From NCBI RefSeq assembly GCF_900101875.1, contig NZ_FNAI01000017.1, forward strand, positions 62,001 through 126,000: 64,000 nucleotides of DNA. The letters run 5' to 3'. This DNA is from Mucilaginibacter pineti. GTDB taxonomy: Bacteria; Bacteroidota; Bacteroidia; Sphingobacteriales; Sphingobacteriaceae. The notes below the pieces were generated by a model. It worked only from the letters and a program-made list of their open reading frames with translations, had not been told where the DNA came from and did not search any database. This document shows, in pieces, positions 15,773 to 24,679 of this stretch. How positions within the stretch are numbered: the stretch's first letter is position 1; each line of letters begins with the position of its first letter. The position numbers and the translations under genes were made by a program.

Positions 15773-16708
15773 ATGGAAAATACAATAAACGGCATCCACC
15801 ACATCACTGCAATTGCAGGCAACGCCAAAAAGAACTATGATTTTTATACCCGTGTTTTGGGCTTAAGAATGGTAAAGAAAACCGTGAACTTTGATGATCC
15901 GGGTACTTACCATTTATATTATGGCGATAAACAAGGCACCCCCGGTACTATTCTTACATTTTTTCCGTGGGAAGGTATCTCTGCCGGCAGGCGAGGTGCA
16001 AGGCAGGTGACCGAAATTGGTTATTCGGTACCAGAAGGCAGTTTGGATTTTTGGTTGAAAAGGTTTGATGCCAACAACGTTATCTATAACAAACCTTCAG
16101 AAAAGTTTGGTGAGCAATACCTTACCGTGCTTGATCCGGATGGCTTAAAGCTTGAACTGATAGTTCCAAAAACAGCCGATACACGTTTGCCCTGGGAAAC
16201 AGCCGAAGTAACAGCCGAAAATGCTACACGCGGTTTTCATAACATCACCATAACATCAAACAAGATTGAGGCAACCGCCAAAATACTTACCGACGTATTT
16301 GGTTACAGGTTATTGGAGCAGCACGTTAACCGTTACAGGTTTATTACCGACGCCGTTGACAATGCCGCTATTGTTGACCTGGTTGAAGTAGCCGGAGAAG
16401 TGGCAGGGCATGTTGCAGGTGGTTCTGTTCACCATGTTGCTTTCAGGGTTAAAAACGAGGCCATATTGATGGAATACCGCGAAAAAATTGCAGCCTTAGG
16501 TTTGCACATAACTGATAAAATAGACAGGAATTACTTCTATTCATTGTATTTCCGTGAACCGGGCGGTGTATTGTTTGAACTGGCTACAGATAACCCGGGT
16601 TTCTCTGTTGATGAACCGGTTGAAGAACTGGGCCAAACCCTTAAATTGCCATATCAGCACGAGCATTTACGTGAAGAATTGGAACGTACTTTACCATCAT
16701 TAATATAA
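15773..16708 (+). CDS. Ring-cleaving dioxygenase, VOC superfamily (MhqO/MhqE-like)
   Basis: A 311-aa protein with two glyoxalase/dioxygenase (VOC) modules. Each repeat shows its metal-ligand segments: GIHHITAI (His) and LKLELIV (Glu) in the first, GSVHHVAFRV and GGVLFELAT in the second. Length and sequence style match the MhqO/MhqE/CatE-like extradiol dioxygenases that cleave hydroquinones or catechols. The next gene, two bases downstream, encodes an MhqD-like hydrolase, the same pairing as in the Bacillus methylhydroquinone response. It therefore probably detoxifies quinones. No MhqR-type MarR regulator is next to it. Confidence 0.85.
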   Translation: MENTINGIHHITAIAGNAKKNYDFYTRVLGLRMVKKTVNFDDPGTYHLYYGDKQGTPGTILTFFPWEGISAGRRGARQVTEIGYSVPEGSLDFWLKRFDANNVIYNKPSEKFGEQYLTVLDPDGLKLELIVPKTADTRLPWETAEVTAENATRGFHNITITSNKIEATAKILTDVFGYRLLEQHVNRYRFITDAVDNAAIVDLVEVAGEVAGHVAGGSVHHVAFRVKNEAILMEYREKIAALGLHITDKIDRNYFYSLYFREPGGVLFELATDNPGFSVDEPVEELGQTLKLPYQHEHLREELERTLPSLI

Positions 16709-16710
16709 TT

Positions 16711-17331
16711 ATGTACACCCATAGCAAACAAATAGTAACAGCGGGCACGCCCGTTGATAAAGCAAAAAAAGCCATCATTATGCTGCATGGGCGTGGGGCA
16801 TCGGCAGCAAGTATTATATCCCTGAAAGATCATCTTGCGCTTGATGGCTACGCCATCTTCGCGCCGCAGGCTACCGAATATAGCTGGTACCCATATAGCT
16901 TTATGGCGCCGGTAAGTAATAACCAGCCCATGCTTGATTCGGCATTGCAGGTAATTGGCGAACTGGTTGCCGATATAAAGCAGCAGGGCATTGCGCAGGA
17001 GAACATTTATATCCTGGGATTTTCGCAGGGTGCATGTTTAACGCTGGAGTATGCAACCCGCAACGCGGGCAGGTACGGCGGCATTATAGCCTTTACCGGC
17101 GGATTGATTGGCGAAAAGCTGGTTACAGAAAACTACCAGGGCAATTTTAACCAAACCCCGGTACTCCAAACCACCGGCGATCCCGATCCGCATGTACCGG
17201 TAAGTCGGGTTAACGAAAGCGTGGCAATTATAGAAGGTTTAAATGCTCAGGTAACACTGAGGATATTTAAAGGTCGCCAGCATACTATTAGTGGAGAGGA
17301 ACTGGCATTGGCCAATGAGCTATTGAAATAA
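16711..17331 (+). CDS. Carboxylesterase / phospholipase, alpha/beta hydrolase (MhqD-like)
   Basis: A 206-aa cytosolic serine hydrolase. It opens with a core IIMLHGRGASAASI strand and oxyanion loop. The nucleophile sits in LGFSQGACLTLEY, the acid in TTGDPDPHVPV and the histidine in GRQHTISGEEL, which together give the triad of the carboxylesterase/phospholipase family. It is translated with the upstream dioxygenase (2-nt gap) and followed by an intrinsic terminator. In Bacillus the MhqD homologue is induced with MhqO by quinone electrophiles; the true substrate is unknown. Confidence 0.85.
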   Translation: MYTHSKQIVTAGTPVDKAKKAIIMLHGRGASAASIISLKDHLALDGYAIFAPQATEYSWYPYSFMAPVSNNQPMLDSALQVIGELVADIKQQGIAQENIYILGFSQGACLTLEYATRNAGRYGGIIAFTGGLIGEKLVTENYQGNFNQTPVLQTTGDPDPHVPVSRVNESVAIIEGLNAQVTLRIFKGRQHTISGEELALANELLK

Positions 17332-17362
17332 GTTTTTTTTAAGTGATAATGATTGATGAAGG

Positions 17363-17387
17363 GCCGCCCGTGAGGGCGGCTTTTTTT
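17363..17387 (+). terminator. Rho-independent terminator of the mhqO/mhqD-like operon
   Basis: GCCGCCC (17363-17369), loop GTGA, GGGCGGC (17374-17380), then seven T. It lies 31 nt after the stop of the hydrolase gene. Confidence 0.93.
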
Positions 17388-17427
17388 GTGGGGTTTGCTA
17401 ATAACTGTATGAGTAATCCGAAAACGT

Positions 17428-17541
17428 TGTCATTTCGACGAGGTACGAGGAGAAATCTTGTACGATATACATATCGAACAAGCATAGCACACTTACAAAG
17501 CCGCATAAGATTTCTCACTCGTACCTCGTATCGAAATGACA
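17428..17541. repeat. Degenerate copy of the TGTCATTTCGA MITE family
   Basis: The left arm TGTCATTTCGACGAGGTACG and the right arm ending CGTATCGAAATGACA are the inner palindrome of the elements at 2804 and 15277. The outer termini have decayed and I find no target-site duplication. The rest of the 472-nt gap 17332-17803 holds the terminator, and then AT-rich sequence that should contain the sigma-factor promoter. Confidence 0.8.
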
Positions 17542-17803
17542 AAATTTATTTTACAATGATTTTGGAAGTCGTATTTATTCTCTCGTAACAAATCAAATAC
17601 AAAACTGCAAATGCCAGCCCCGTTAGGTTACTTTATGCAACCAATAAACTAAATTTAGCTTACCAGCCCTGTTATTATCACAAGCCGTTAAACTGCTGTA
17701 AGTATTTGCAGTACAGGCATAAATAGTAAATGGATGTTTTTATATAAACATTCAGTTAATATTAATTAAATTTAACGTTATTGGATGTTAATCCCGTTTT
17801 AGT

Positions 17804-18385
17804 ATGCCCAATAAGATAGTTTTAAGTGATATGGACCTTATCGACCGCTTAAAGGCGGATGATGAAACGGCTATATCGGCTATCTACAAGAAATACTGGC
17901 AACTGTTATATGTTTCGGCATATAATGTACTGAAGGATAGGCAAGCCTGCGAAGATATGATCCAGGAACTGTTCATCAAACTCTGGAAAAACCGGGCCGC
18001 CATCGAAATCAGCGTATCATTAAAGGCTTACCTGTACGCGTCTATCCGGTACGAGGTTTACCGGCAAATGCGAAGCGGGCCCGTCCGAAGCGACATTTTT
18101 GACGATCTGCCCCAACGCCTGCAAACCCCCGCTGATTACGAGAACATCGAATACAAGGAACTCATAGCCCAGGTAAGTTCGGTAGTGGGCACACTGCCCC
18201 AGAAATGCAGGGAGGTTTACCAATTAAGCAGGGATGAGTGTTTAACCCATAAACAAATTGCCCTGCGGCTCAATATCTCCACTAAAACTGTCGAAAATCA
18301 TTTAACCAAAGCGTTAAGGCAATTACGTACCTCGCTGGGTAGCTTTTTTTTGCTGCAAATGGTTATGCTTTTGCTGAAAAGGTGA
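17804..18385 (+). CDS. RNA polymerase ECF sigma factor (FecI/SigW-like), PUL regulator
   Basis: A 193-aa sigma-70 factor with region 2 (DMIQELFIKLWKNRAAI) and region 4 (LPQKCREVYQLSRDECLTHK, then LNISTKTVENHLTKALRQLR). It has the short hydrophobic C-terminus common in Bacteroidota ECF factors. It should direct transcription of the SusC/SusD locus downstream and be held by the FecR-type anti-sigma factor encoded at 19851. Signal transfer would run from an occupied SusC N-terminal STN domain to FecR. A protease-like gene sits between sigma and anti-sigma. Confidence 0.9.
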   Translation: MPNKIVLSDMDLIDRLKADDETAISAIYKKYWQLLYVSAYNVLKDRQACEDMIQELFIKLWKNRAAIEISVSLKAYLYASIRYEVYRQMRSGPVRSDIFDDLPQRLQTPADYENIEYKELIAQVSSVVGTLPQKCREVYQLSRDECLTHKQIALRLNISTKTVENHLTKALRQLRTSLGSFFLLQMVMLLLKR

Positions 18386-18504
18386 ATTAATCATTATTAG
18401 TAATTTATCAGACACATTATTCAAAGATAATCTCCTCTTAAAGCAGGTATCAGTATTTTCTGTTTTTTTATAGTACTATGTATTACATATTACTATTTAA
18501 TGTA

Positions 18505-18512
18505 TACCTTTG
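18505..18512 (+). promoter_or_regulatory. Putative promoter -7 element before the retropepsin-like gene
   Basis: TACCTTTG matches TAnnTTTG 20 nt upstream of the start codon at 18533, suggesting this gene has its own promoter despite following the sigma gene. Confidence 0.45.
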
Positions 18513-18532
18513 TCTTGATTTAATTATGTTTT

Positions 18533-19711
18533 ATGAAAAGTTGGTCATTCTTTATCTGTCTATGCGCAGCTATACCCGCGGGTATAGCACAAACACGCCT
18601 GCCGCTAATTCATTCAGGCAGCGAAAAAGCTATCATTATAGATGGTAAATACGTAAAAACCGATTGGCAATTTGATCCTAACGCCAATCAGGATACTTAT
18701 TATGTCAACGTACCCCGTGCTGATAGCAGGGTTATTTTCCGTACCGATCAGGCTGAACTTAAATTTAAGACCCGCTTTGGCCGGGAATATAATTTCTTAG
18801 TTGTTTTAAACAATAAGGATACTTGTCATATCTGCATCAGCGCAAAGGATGGACCTGCGGTAAGACAGGCTGTAACTGGCCATTCCTATCCAGATACAAT
18901 TCCTTTCATGCTGAAAGGGGCGCGCGTTTATCTTGCCGGCAAGTTGAATGGTGATCACGCGGTTACGATACAGTTAGACTTTGGGGCAGGCGGCGCTATT
19001 GTAAATAAAATGGTTTCGGAACAATTGGCGCTACAGTTCGACGGGAAGACCATGACCAGTAATACGCAGGGTTTGAACGAAGCGAGGGCCAGTACGCATA
19101 ATAGGCTGGAGATTGGGCATCAGCAATGGACAAACCTGCCGTTTACCGAGGTTGGCAACATGCAGATGGGTGAAGATGTCATTATTGGTAATGGTCTGTT
19201 CCGGGACAAAGTGATCGAACTGGATTACGACAATAAAGTGCTGATCGTATATAATAACCTGCCGTCAAAGGCAAAAAAATATAGGGTCCAGCCAGTATAC
19301 TATGAGCAAGACCGGCCTAAATTTGAAGCAACGATCATGCAAAATAACCAGCCTTTTAACTTTTGGTTTTTGTTTGATACCGGCAGAGATGGCACCATGC
19401 TCATAGGTAAGGATTTTACAGGGCAAAGCGATAACTGGAATAAACTGCAGGCTTTGATGGTGCTGCCTGATGGACGTAAAATCGTGAGGCTGGACGCAGT
19501 CATCAGCGGGCAGAAGATTAAGGACATTGTAACCAACGCCGCTGATCCGGTTAACGCAGCAAGCCGACCTACATTAATTGGTAACCAGGTGCTCAACCAT
19601 TTCAACGTGATATTGGATAACCCCAGGGGCTTGCTATACCTTAAACCGAATGGCAGGTGGAAAGAACCTTACTCCAACTACGACGATTACTTAAAGACAA
19701 TTAAAAAGTAG
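18533..19711 (+). CDS. Exported retropepsin-like aspartyl protease-fold protein
   Basis: A 392-aa protein with a signal peptide ending near IAQTRL. Two aspartic-protease half-domain signatures are visible: QLDFGAGGAIVNK (about 142-154, Asp-Phe-Gly instead of Asp-Ser/Thr-Gly) and FLFDTGRDGTMLIG (about 281-294, canonical DTG). The architecture fits periplasmic gag-pepsin-like proteins of Bacteroidota. The position between sigma factor and FecR is not standard for a PUL. It may be a protease acting on the anti-sigma pathway or on glycopeptides, or a non-catalytic binding protein because the first motif is altered. Confidence 0.7.
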   Translation: MKSWSFFICLCAAIPAGIAQTRLPLIHSGSEKAIIIDGKYVKTDWQFDPNANQDTYYVNVPRADSRVIFRTDQAELKFKTRFGREYNFLVVLNNKDTCHICISAKDGPAVRQAVTGHSYPDTIPFMLKGARVYLAGKLNGDHAVTIQLDFGAGGAIVNKMVSEQLALQFDGKTMTSNTQGLNEARASTHNRLEIGHQQWTNLPFTEVGNMQMGEDVIIGNGLFRDKVIELDYDNKVLIVYNNLPSKAKKYRVQPVYYEQDRPKFEATIMQNNQPFNFWFLFDTGRDGTMLIGKDFTGQSDNWNKLQALMVLPDGRKIVRLDAVISGQKIKDIVTNAADPVNAASRPTLIGNQVLNHFNVILDNPRGLLYLKPNGRWKEPYSNYDDYLKTIKK

Positions 19712-19850
19712 GTTGTTTCGCCAAGCATTAGTTATGATTAAAGTGTATGAATTTTTCTTAACGCTCTCACTAAATTTAATAATTACTGCATTTTTTTGAT
19801 TAGCATTAGGGGATACCCCGGTTTTTATACTCTCCTTATAAAAACCAATT

Positions 19851-21011
19851 GTGCAAAAGCAGGAATTTCTTCAATTAGTTGATAAATACCTTAAAGGTCA
19901 GGCCTCTGACCGGGAGGAACAACTGTTGCTGAATTTTTTCGACAGTTTTCAATCCGATGAAGATTGGGACAAAGCCGTATCAGGCACAAAACAACAGCTG
20001 GAAGATAAAATGCTGCAGCGGCTTCAACACGCGGTACGGCAATCAAACAGTCAACAACACCGCGGCGTTTTTAATCTTTTTACGTTCAGGAACATTGCGG
20101 CGGCTGCCATTACGTTTGCCATTATTGGTACTGCTGCTTTTTATGGCCTTAAACAACGTGCAGTTAAACCCTTAACGGCTGCTAATAAGCCAGTGGTAAA
20201 GCACGATGTAAACCCCGGTAAAAACGCGGCCATCCTCACGCTTGATAATGGCGAACAGGTAGTGCTTGATTCGGCTAAAATTGGTACCCTGGCAAAAAAG
20301 GGGAAGATCAGCATAAAGAAAACTAAAGACGGGCAGGTGATTTACACTGCCGATAAAGGTGCCGCACCGGCAGGTGCACAGATCTCTTATAATACCATCA
20401 GTACGCCCCGCGGCGGCCAGTACCAGGTAATACTGCCCGATGGTACCCGGGTTTGGCTCAACGCGGCATCGTCATTAAAATTCCCTACCGCTTTTGTTGG
20501 TAACCAGCGTAATGTTGAGCTCAATGGCGAGGCATATTTTGAAGTGGCCAAAAACGCCGCCAAACCTTTCAATGTAAAAGTTAACGCCATGAACGTGAAG
20601 GTTTTGGGTACACACTTTAATATTATGGCCTATAATGATGAGGATGCCATGAAAACCACCTTGCTTGAAGGATCTGTCCAGTTAATAAACGGGGCTTTAA
20701 GTAATTATTTAAAACCGGGAGAACAGGGCGTTGTTAAGGGTAATAATGTGAAGGTGATGAGTGTAGATGCCGACAAGGCCATCGCCTGGAAAAACGGCTT
20801 CTTTGAGTTCGACCGTTCAAGCATTGAGGATATCATGAAACAGCTTTCGCGCTGGTACGATACCGAAGTTACCTATGAAGGTAAAATGCCCGATGACGAG
20901 TTTGTAGGAAAAATTGAACGGAGTGTAAAGCTATCGCAGGTACTGCATGTGCTGGAGTTAAATCACGTTCATTTTAAAATAGAGAATAAAAAGATAACTG
21001 TAACACCATAA
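19851..21011 (+). CDS. FecR-type anti-sigma factor
   Basis: A 386-aa inner-membrane protein starting with GTG at 19851. The N-terminal ~80 residues form the sigma-binding helical domain, and a transmembrane helix spans about 83-103 (AAAAITFAIIGTAAFYGL). The periplasmic FecR domain has PRGGQYQVILPDGTRVWLN, followed by GEAYFEVAKNAAKPFNVKV. The C-terminal DUF4974 module (FDRSSIEDIMKQLSRWYDTE) contacts the STN domain of SusC. It should relay substrate sensing from the TonB-dependent transporter to the ECF sigma factor at 17804. Confidence 0.93.
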   Translation: MQKQEFLQLVDKYLKGQASDREEQLLLNFFDSFQSDEDWDKAVSGTKQQLEDKMLQRLQHAVRQSNSQQHRGVFNLFTFRNIAAAAITFAIIGTAAFYGLKQRAVKPLTAANKPVVKHDVNPGKNAAILTLDNGEQVVLDSAKIGTLAKKGKISIKKTKDGQVIYTADKGAAPAGAQISYNTISTPRGGQYQVILPDGTRVWLNAASSLKFPTAFVGNQRNVELNGEAYFEVAKNAAKPFNVKVNAMNVKVLGTHFNIMAYNDEDAMKTTLLEGSVQLINGALSNYLKPGEQGVVKGNNVKVMSVDADKAIAWKNGFFEFDRSSIEDIMKQLSRWYDTEVTYEGKMPDDEFVGKIERSVKLSQVLHVLELNHVHFKIENKKITVTP

Positions 21012-21098
21012 CCAAACTAAAAACCACCAGCAATACTTATGAAAAAAAACCGACGAAGCCAGTAATACCACTTTTCTTCCCGCTTATCCATAAAAAAA

Positions 21099-21122
21099 CC
21101 GGAAGGGCTGCAACCCTCCCGG
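21099..21122 (-). terminator. Hairpin with T-run on the minus strand only
   Basis: CCGG-A-AGGG / CCCT-C-CCGG stem around CTGCAA, preceded on the plus strand by seven A. Read on the minus strand this is a hairpin followed by TTTTTTTA, an intrinsic terminator facing against the surrounding plus-strand genes. On the plus strand it lacks a T-run, so FecR-to-SusC readthrough should be possible. Confidence 0.5.
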
Positions 21123-21189
21123 AGTAAAATATTTGGATCAGGCTATCAAGTTTCATTAACAGACACATTAACCCAAACACGACGAAGTT

Positions 21190-24100
21190 ATGCAAATAAA
21201 CTTTAGGGGTAAACTATTTTACGTCCCTGGTAAACCAACCTCAAAACTGTTTTTGACCATGAAATTAACGGTCCTACTCATTATTATCGGCTGTTTGCAC
21301 CTGAGTGCCAAAAGTTTCTCGCAAACTATAACGCTTAGTACCAACGGTACCGCTATTGAAAAAGTATTTACCGCTATTGAAAAGCAAAGCGGCTATTACT
21401 TTTTTTACAAATACAAGGAAATAAAGGGTGCCAAGCCTATAACCCTTAACCTTAAAAATGCCACGCTTGACGAAGCCTTGCAGGCCTGTTTCAAAAACGA
21501 GCCTCTTACCTACACCATCGAAAACAAAACGATAATTGTAAATAAAAAGGAGGCCGTTGCGGCTAATGATAAGCCGGCTGATAAGATCACGGTAACAGGT
21601 ACGGTGCTTGATGCCAGTAACCAGCCGCTGCCGGGTGTAAGCATCCACGTAAAAGGAGCAACCGACGGGGTTATTAGCGGTCCCGATGGCAAGTACAGCA
21701 TAAAGGTTGATGATAATGCGGTTTTACAGTTCACTTTTCTGGGTTTTAAAATGAAGGAAGAGCCGGTAAACAAGCGTACATCAATTAACGTAATAATGCA
21801 GGAAGACAGCCGCGACTTAAAAGAAGTTGTAGTAATTGGCTACGGTAACCTGGAACGTAAGGATGTTACCGGTGCGGTAGGCTCTGTAAAAATGAGCAAC
21901 ATAAAGGAAATAAAGGCCGCCAGTCTTGACCTTAAACTTGCCGGTCAGTTGGCCGGTGTTACCGTAAACCAGGTAACAGGTACGCCGGGCGGTGGTGTAT
22001 CCATCAATATCCGCGGTGCAGGTTCGGTAGGTGCGGGTGATGATCCCTTGTACGTGGTTGACGGCTTCCCTTTATCTCCGGGCTTCGATCAGTATTCAAA
22101 CCCATTGAGTACCATTAACCCTGATGATATTGAAAGCATCAGCGTATTAAAGGATGCGGCTTCCACAGCTATCTACGGTTCGCGCGGATCAAATGGTGTT
22201 ATATTAATAAACACCAAAAGGGCTAAAAAAGGAGAATCGAGCGTAACGGTAAATACTTCTACAGGTTTGCAATCTATACTTTCGGGCAGTAAGTTAAAAA
22301 TGATGACGGCCGAGCAGTATGCACAATGGCGTACAGAAGCATTACAAGATCTTGATAAAGCCAACGGTGTACCATATAACATTGATCAATTACCGGTAGC
22401 ATTCAGAAATCCTAAAAAGCTTGGTGCAGGAACCGACTGGTTTGATGCCGTAACCCGTACTGCACCACTGCAAAATTACGATGTTACCGTTGCCAACGGA
22501 ACGGATAAAGTACGGTCGTTGTTTTCAATGGGCTTTTTTAACCAGGAAGGTACTTTATTAAATACAGGCTTTAAAAGGTACTCCATGAAAGCCAATATGG
22601 ATGCCGATGTGGTAAAGAACGTAACAGTAGGCCTTAGTATAGCACCTACTTATAGTTTAAGGAATTTACAGGAAACGGATGGCCATTTTAACAGCGGGGT
22701 ATTAAGCCAGGCCTATTTGGAAAGCCCCCTTACCCCGGTTAAACAGCCGGATGGCTCTTATACAAATGTTATAGGTTCGCCGGGTAATACTAATATTGCG
22801 GGTACTTCAGAAAATGCCAACCCTGTTAGCGAGCTGGTAAACACCCGGAATGATCGCAAGGAGTTTCGCGCCTTGGCCAATACTTATATTAACTGGCAAA
22901 TAATTAAGGGATTGGATGTAAGATCAACCTTTGGTATTGATTACCAGACCAAATCGCAGGATTATTTCCGCCCATCATATCTCGGAGGGTTCCGCATACC
23001 AAATTCTGATGGAACACAGGTAAAAGCTATAGGTTCTTTCACCTCGGCCAATGTTTTAAACTGGCTTAATGAAAATACCATCAATTACAAAAAAACCTGG
23101 GGAAACCATACGTTAACCGTGTTAGGTGGTTATACCATTCAACAGGAAGAAGATCATAGCCGGTTAACATTCGGGTCTGGTTTTCCAGACGATGTTATAC
23201 AATCTGTAAATGCAGCAACAATTGTTACTGCAAGCGCGGGTGACGAAAAATGGCGGTTATTGTCGTTTTTAAGCAGGGTAAATTACTCATTTAAAGATAA
23301 ATATCTATTGAGCGCATCCATCCGTCGTGATGGTTCATCAAGGTTTGCAGTAGGCCACCAATGGGGAACCTTCCCATCAGTATCCGGCGGATGGCGCATC
23401 TCTGATGAATCATTTTTTCCTAAAACAGATCTGATAGACGAAATTAAATTTACCGGTAGTTACGGTTTGGCAGGTAACAACAATGTGGGTAACTATCAAT
23501 CCATACCCGGTGTAGATCAAACCAATTATACTTTTGGTGGTGTACTTGCCCCCGGCGCTTCATTAACCCAACTGGGTAATACAGAACTGGGCTGGGAAAC
23601 CACAAAGCAATTAGATATTGGTATGGATCTGTCATTATTTAAAGGCCGGGTTTATTTAATTGCCGAATACTATAATCGTTATACCGAAAGGATGCTGCAA
23701 TACTTAGGGGTGCCGCCGGCATCCGGTTATGATGGCGCATTAACCAATGTGGGTAACGTACGCAACAGGGGCTGGGAGTTTACCTTAACAACAAAAAATA
23801 TTATTGGCCAGGGCTTCAACTGGACTTCGGACTTTAACATATCATTTAACCGCAACAAGGTGATAAGCTTAGGCCAAACACCACAAATATACGATGCTCC
23901 TGCTGGTGATAACCCTGCCAGTATCACCAAGGTGGGTTACCCGCTGGGACAGTTTTATGGCTATATTTTTGAAGGGATCTATCAAAACCAAAAAGACCTG
24001 GATAGCAGCCCGCATTTTGCCGATGCACAGGTGGGCAACATAAAATACAAAGACGTAAGCGGTCCGGATGGAAAACCCGATGGGGTAATTGACACTTACG

Positions 24101-24627
24101 ATCAAACTATTGTAGGTAACCCCTGGGCTAAATTTACATTTGGTTTCAACAATCACCTGTCATACAAAAACTTCGACATGAATATTGTTACCGCAGGTTC
24201 GGTAGGCGGTCATGTGTTTGATCTTTACAAACAATTTACCACCAACCTTGATGGTATATTTAATGTAGAGCAATCAGTTATACAGCGCTGGCGTTCTGAA
24301 AAACAGCCCGGTGCAGGCCTTATACCAACCACGGTTTCAAATACAGGCTATGCCCGTGATTTTTACCCTTCATATTGGGTTGAAAGTAATTCATACCTGA
24401 TGTTTAAGGATATCTCTTTGGGGTATAATATCAAAACAAAGTTCAGCAGAAATTTCAGGGTATATTTTAGTGCGCAAAACGCAATTTTAATAACCGGTTA
24501 TAAAGGAGGCAATCCCGAGGTTGGTATAGACGGACAGGATGGCAACCGTTCACTTTCGCCAAATGTAAATTTCACCGGGTATCCTGTTTCGGCTGTTTAT
24601 ACACTGGGTTGTAATGTTACATTTTAA
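21190..24627 (+). CDS. SusC/RagA-type TonB-dependent outer-membrane transporter with STN sensor domain
   Basis: A 1145-aa protein. The long leader contains KLFLTMKLTVLLIIIGC and is typical of Sphingobacteriaceae SusC. After it come an STN domain (about 47-118, for signalling to FecR) and a carboxypeptidase-D-like beta-sandwich (about 134-210). The plug domain has the SusC signature region DPLYVVDGFPLS and SISVLKDAASTAIYGSRG, and a 22-strand barrel ends with a terminal aromatic (VTF). With SusD it imports oligosaccharides using TonB energy. The presence of STN supports regulation through the sigma/FecR pair upstream. It is directly followed by susD. Confidence 0.95.
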   Translation: MQINFRGKLFYVPGKPTSKLFLTMKLTVLLIIIGCLHLSAKSFSQTITLSTNGTAIEKVFTAIEKQSGYYFFYKYKEIKGAKPITLNLKNATLDEALQACFKNEPLTYTIENKTIIVNKKEAVAANDKPADKITVTGTVLDASNQPLPGVSIHVKGATDGVISGPDGKYSIKVDDNAVLQFTFLGFKMKEEPVNKRTSINVIMQEDSRDLKEVVVIGYGNLERKDVTGAVGSVKMSNIKEIKAASLDLKLAGQLAGVTVNQVTGTPGGGVSINIRGAGSVGAGDDPLYVVDGFPLSPGFDQYSNPLSTINPDDIESISVLKDAASTAIYGSRGSNGVILINTKRAKKGESSVTVNTSTGLQSILSGSKLKMMTAEQYAQWRTEALQDLDKANGVPYNIDQLPVAFRNPKKLGAGTDWFDAVTRTAPLQNYDVTVANGTDKVRSLFSMGFFNQEGTLLNTGFKRYSMKANMDADVVKNVTVGLSIAPTYSLRNLQETDGHFNSGVLSQAYLESPLTPVKQPDGSYTNVIGSPGNTNIAGTSENANPVSELVNTRNDRKEFRALANTYINWQIIKGLDVRSTFGIDYQTKSQDYFRPSYLGGFRIPNSDGTQVKAIGSFTSANVLNWLNENTINYKKTWGNHTLTVLGGYTIQQEEDHSRLTFGSGFPDDVIQSVNAATIVTASAGDEKWRLLSFLSRVNYSFKDKYLLSASIRRDGSSRFAVGHQWGTFPSVSGGWRISDESFFPKTDLIDEIKFTGSYGLAGNNNVGNYQSIPGVDQTNYTFGGVLAPGASLTQLGNTELGWETTKQLDIGMDLSLFKGRVYLIAEYYNRYTERMLQYLGVPPASGYDGALTNVGNVRNRGWEFTLTTKNIIGQGFNWTSDFNISFNRNKVISLGQTPQIYDAPAGDNPASITKVGYPLGQFYGYIFEGIYQNQKDLDSSPHFADAQVGNIKYKDVSGPDGKPDGVIDTYDQTIVGNPWAKFTFGFNNHLSYKNFDMNIVTAGSVGGHVFDLYKQFTTNLDGIFNVEQSVIQRWRSEKQPGAGLIPTTVSNTGYARDFYPSYWVESNSYLMFKDISLGYNIKTKFSRNFRVYFSAQNAILITGYKGGNPEVGIDGQDGNRSLSPNVNFTGYPVSAVYTLGCNVTF

Positions 24628-24679
24628 TTAAACCGAAAGTTTATTAAACGATTTGTTTTAAACAATAATAACTAAACAG

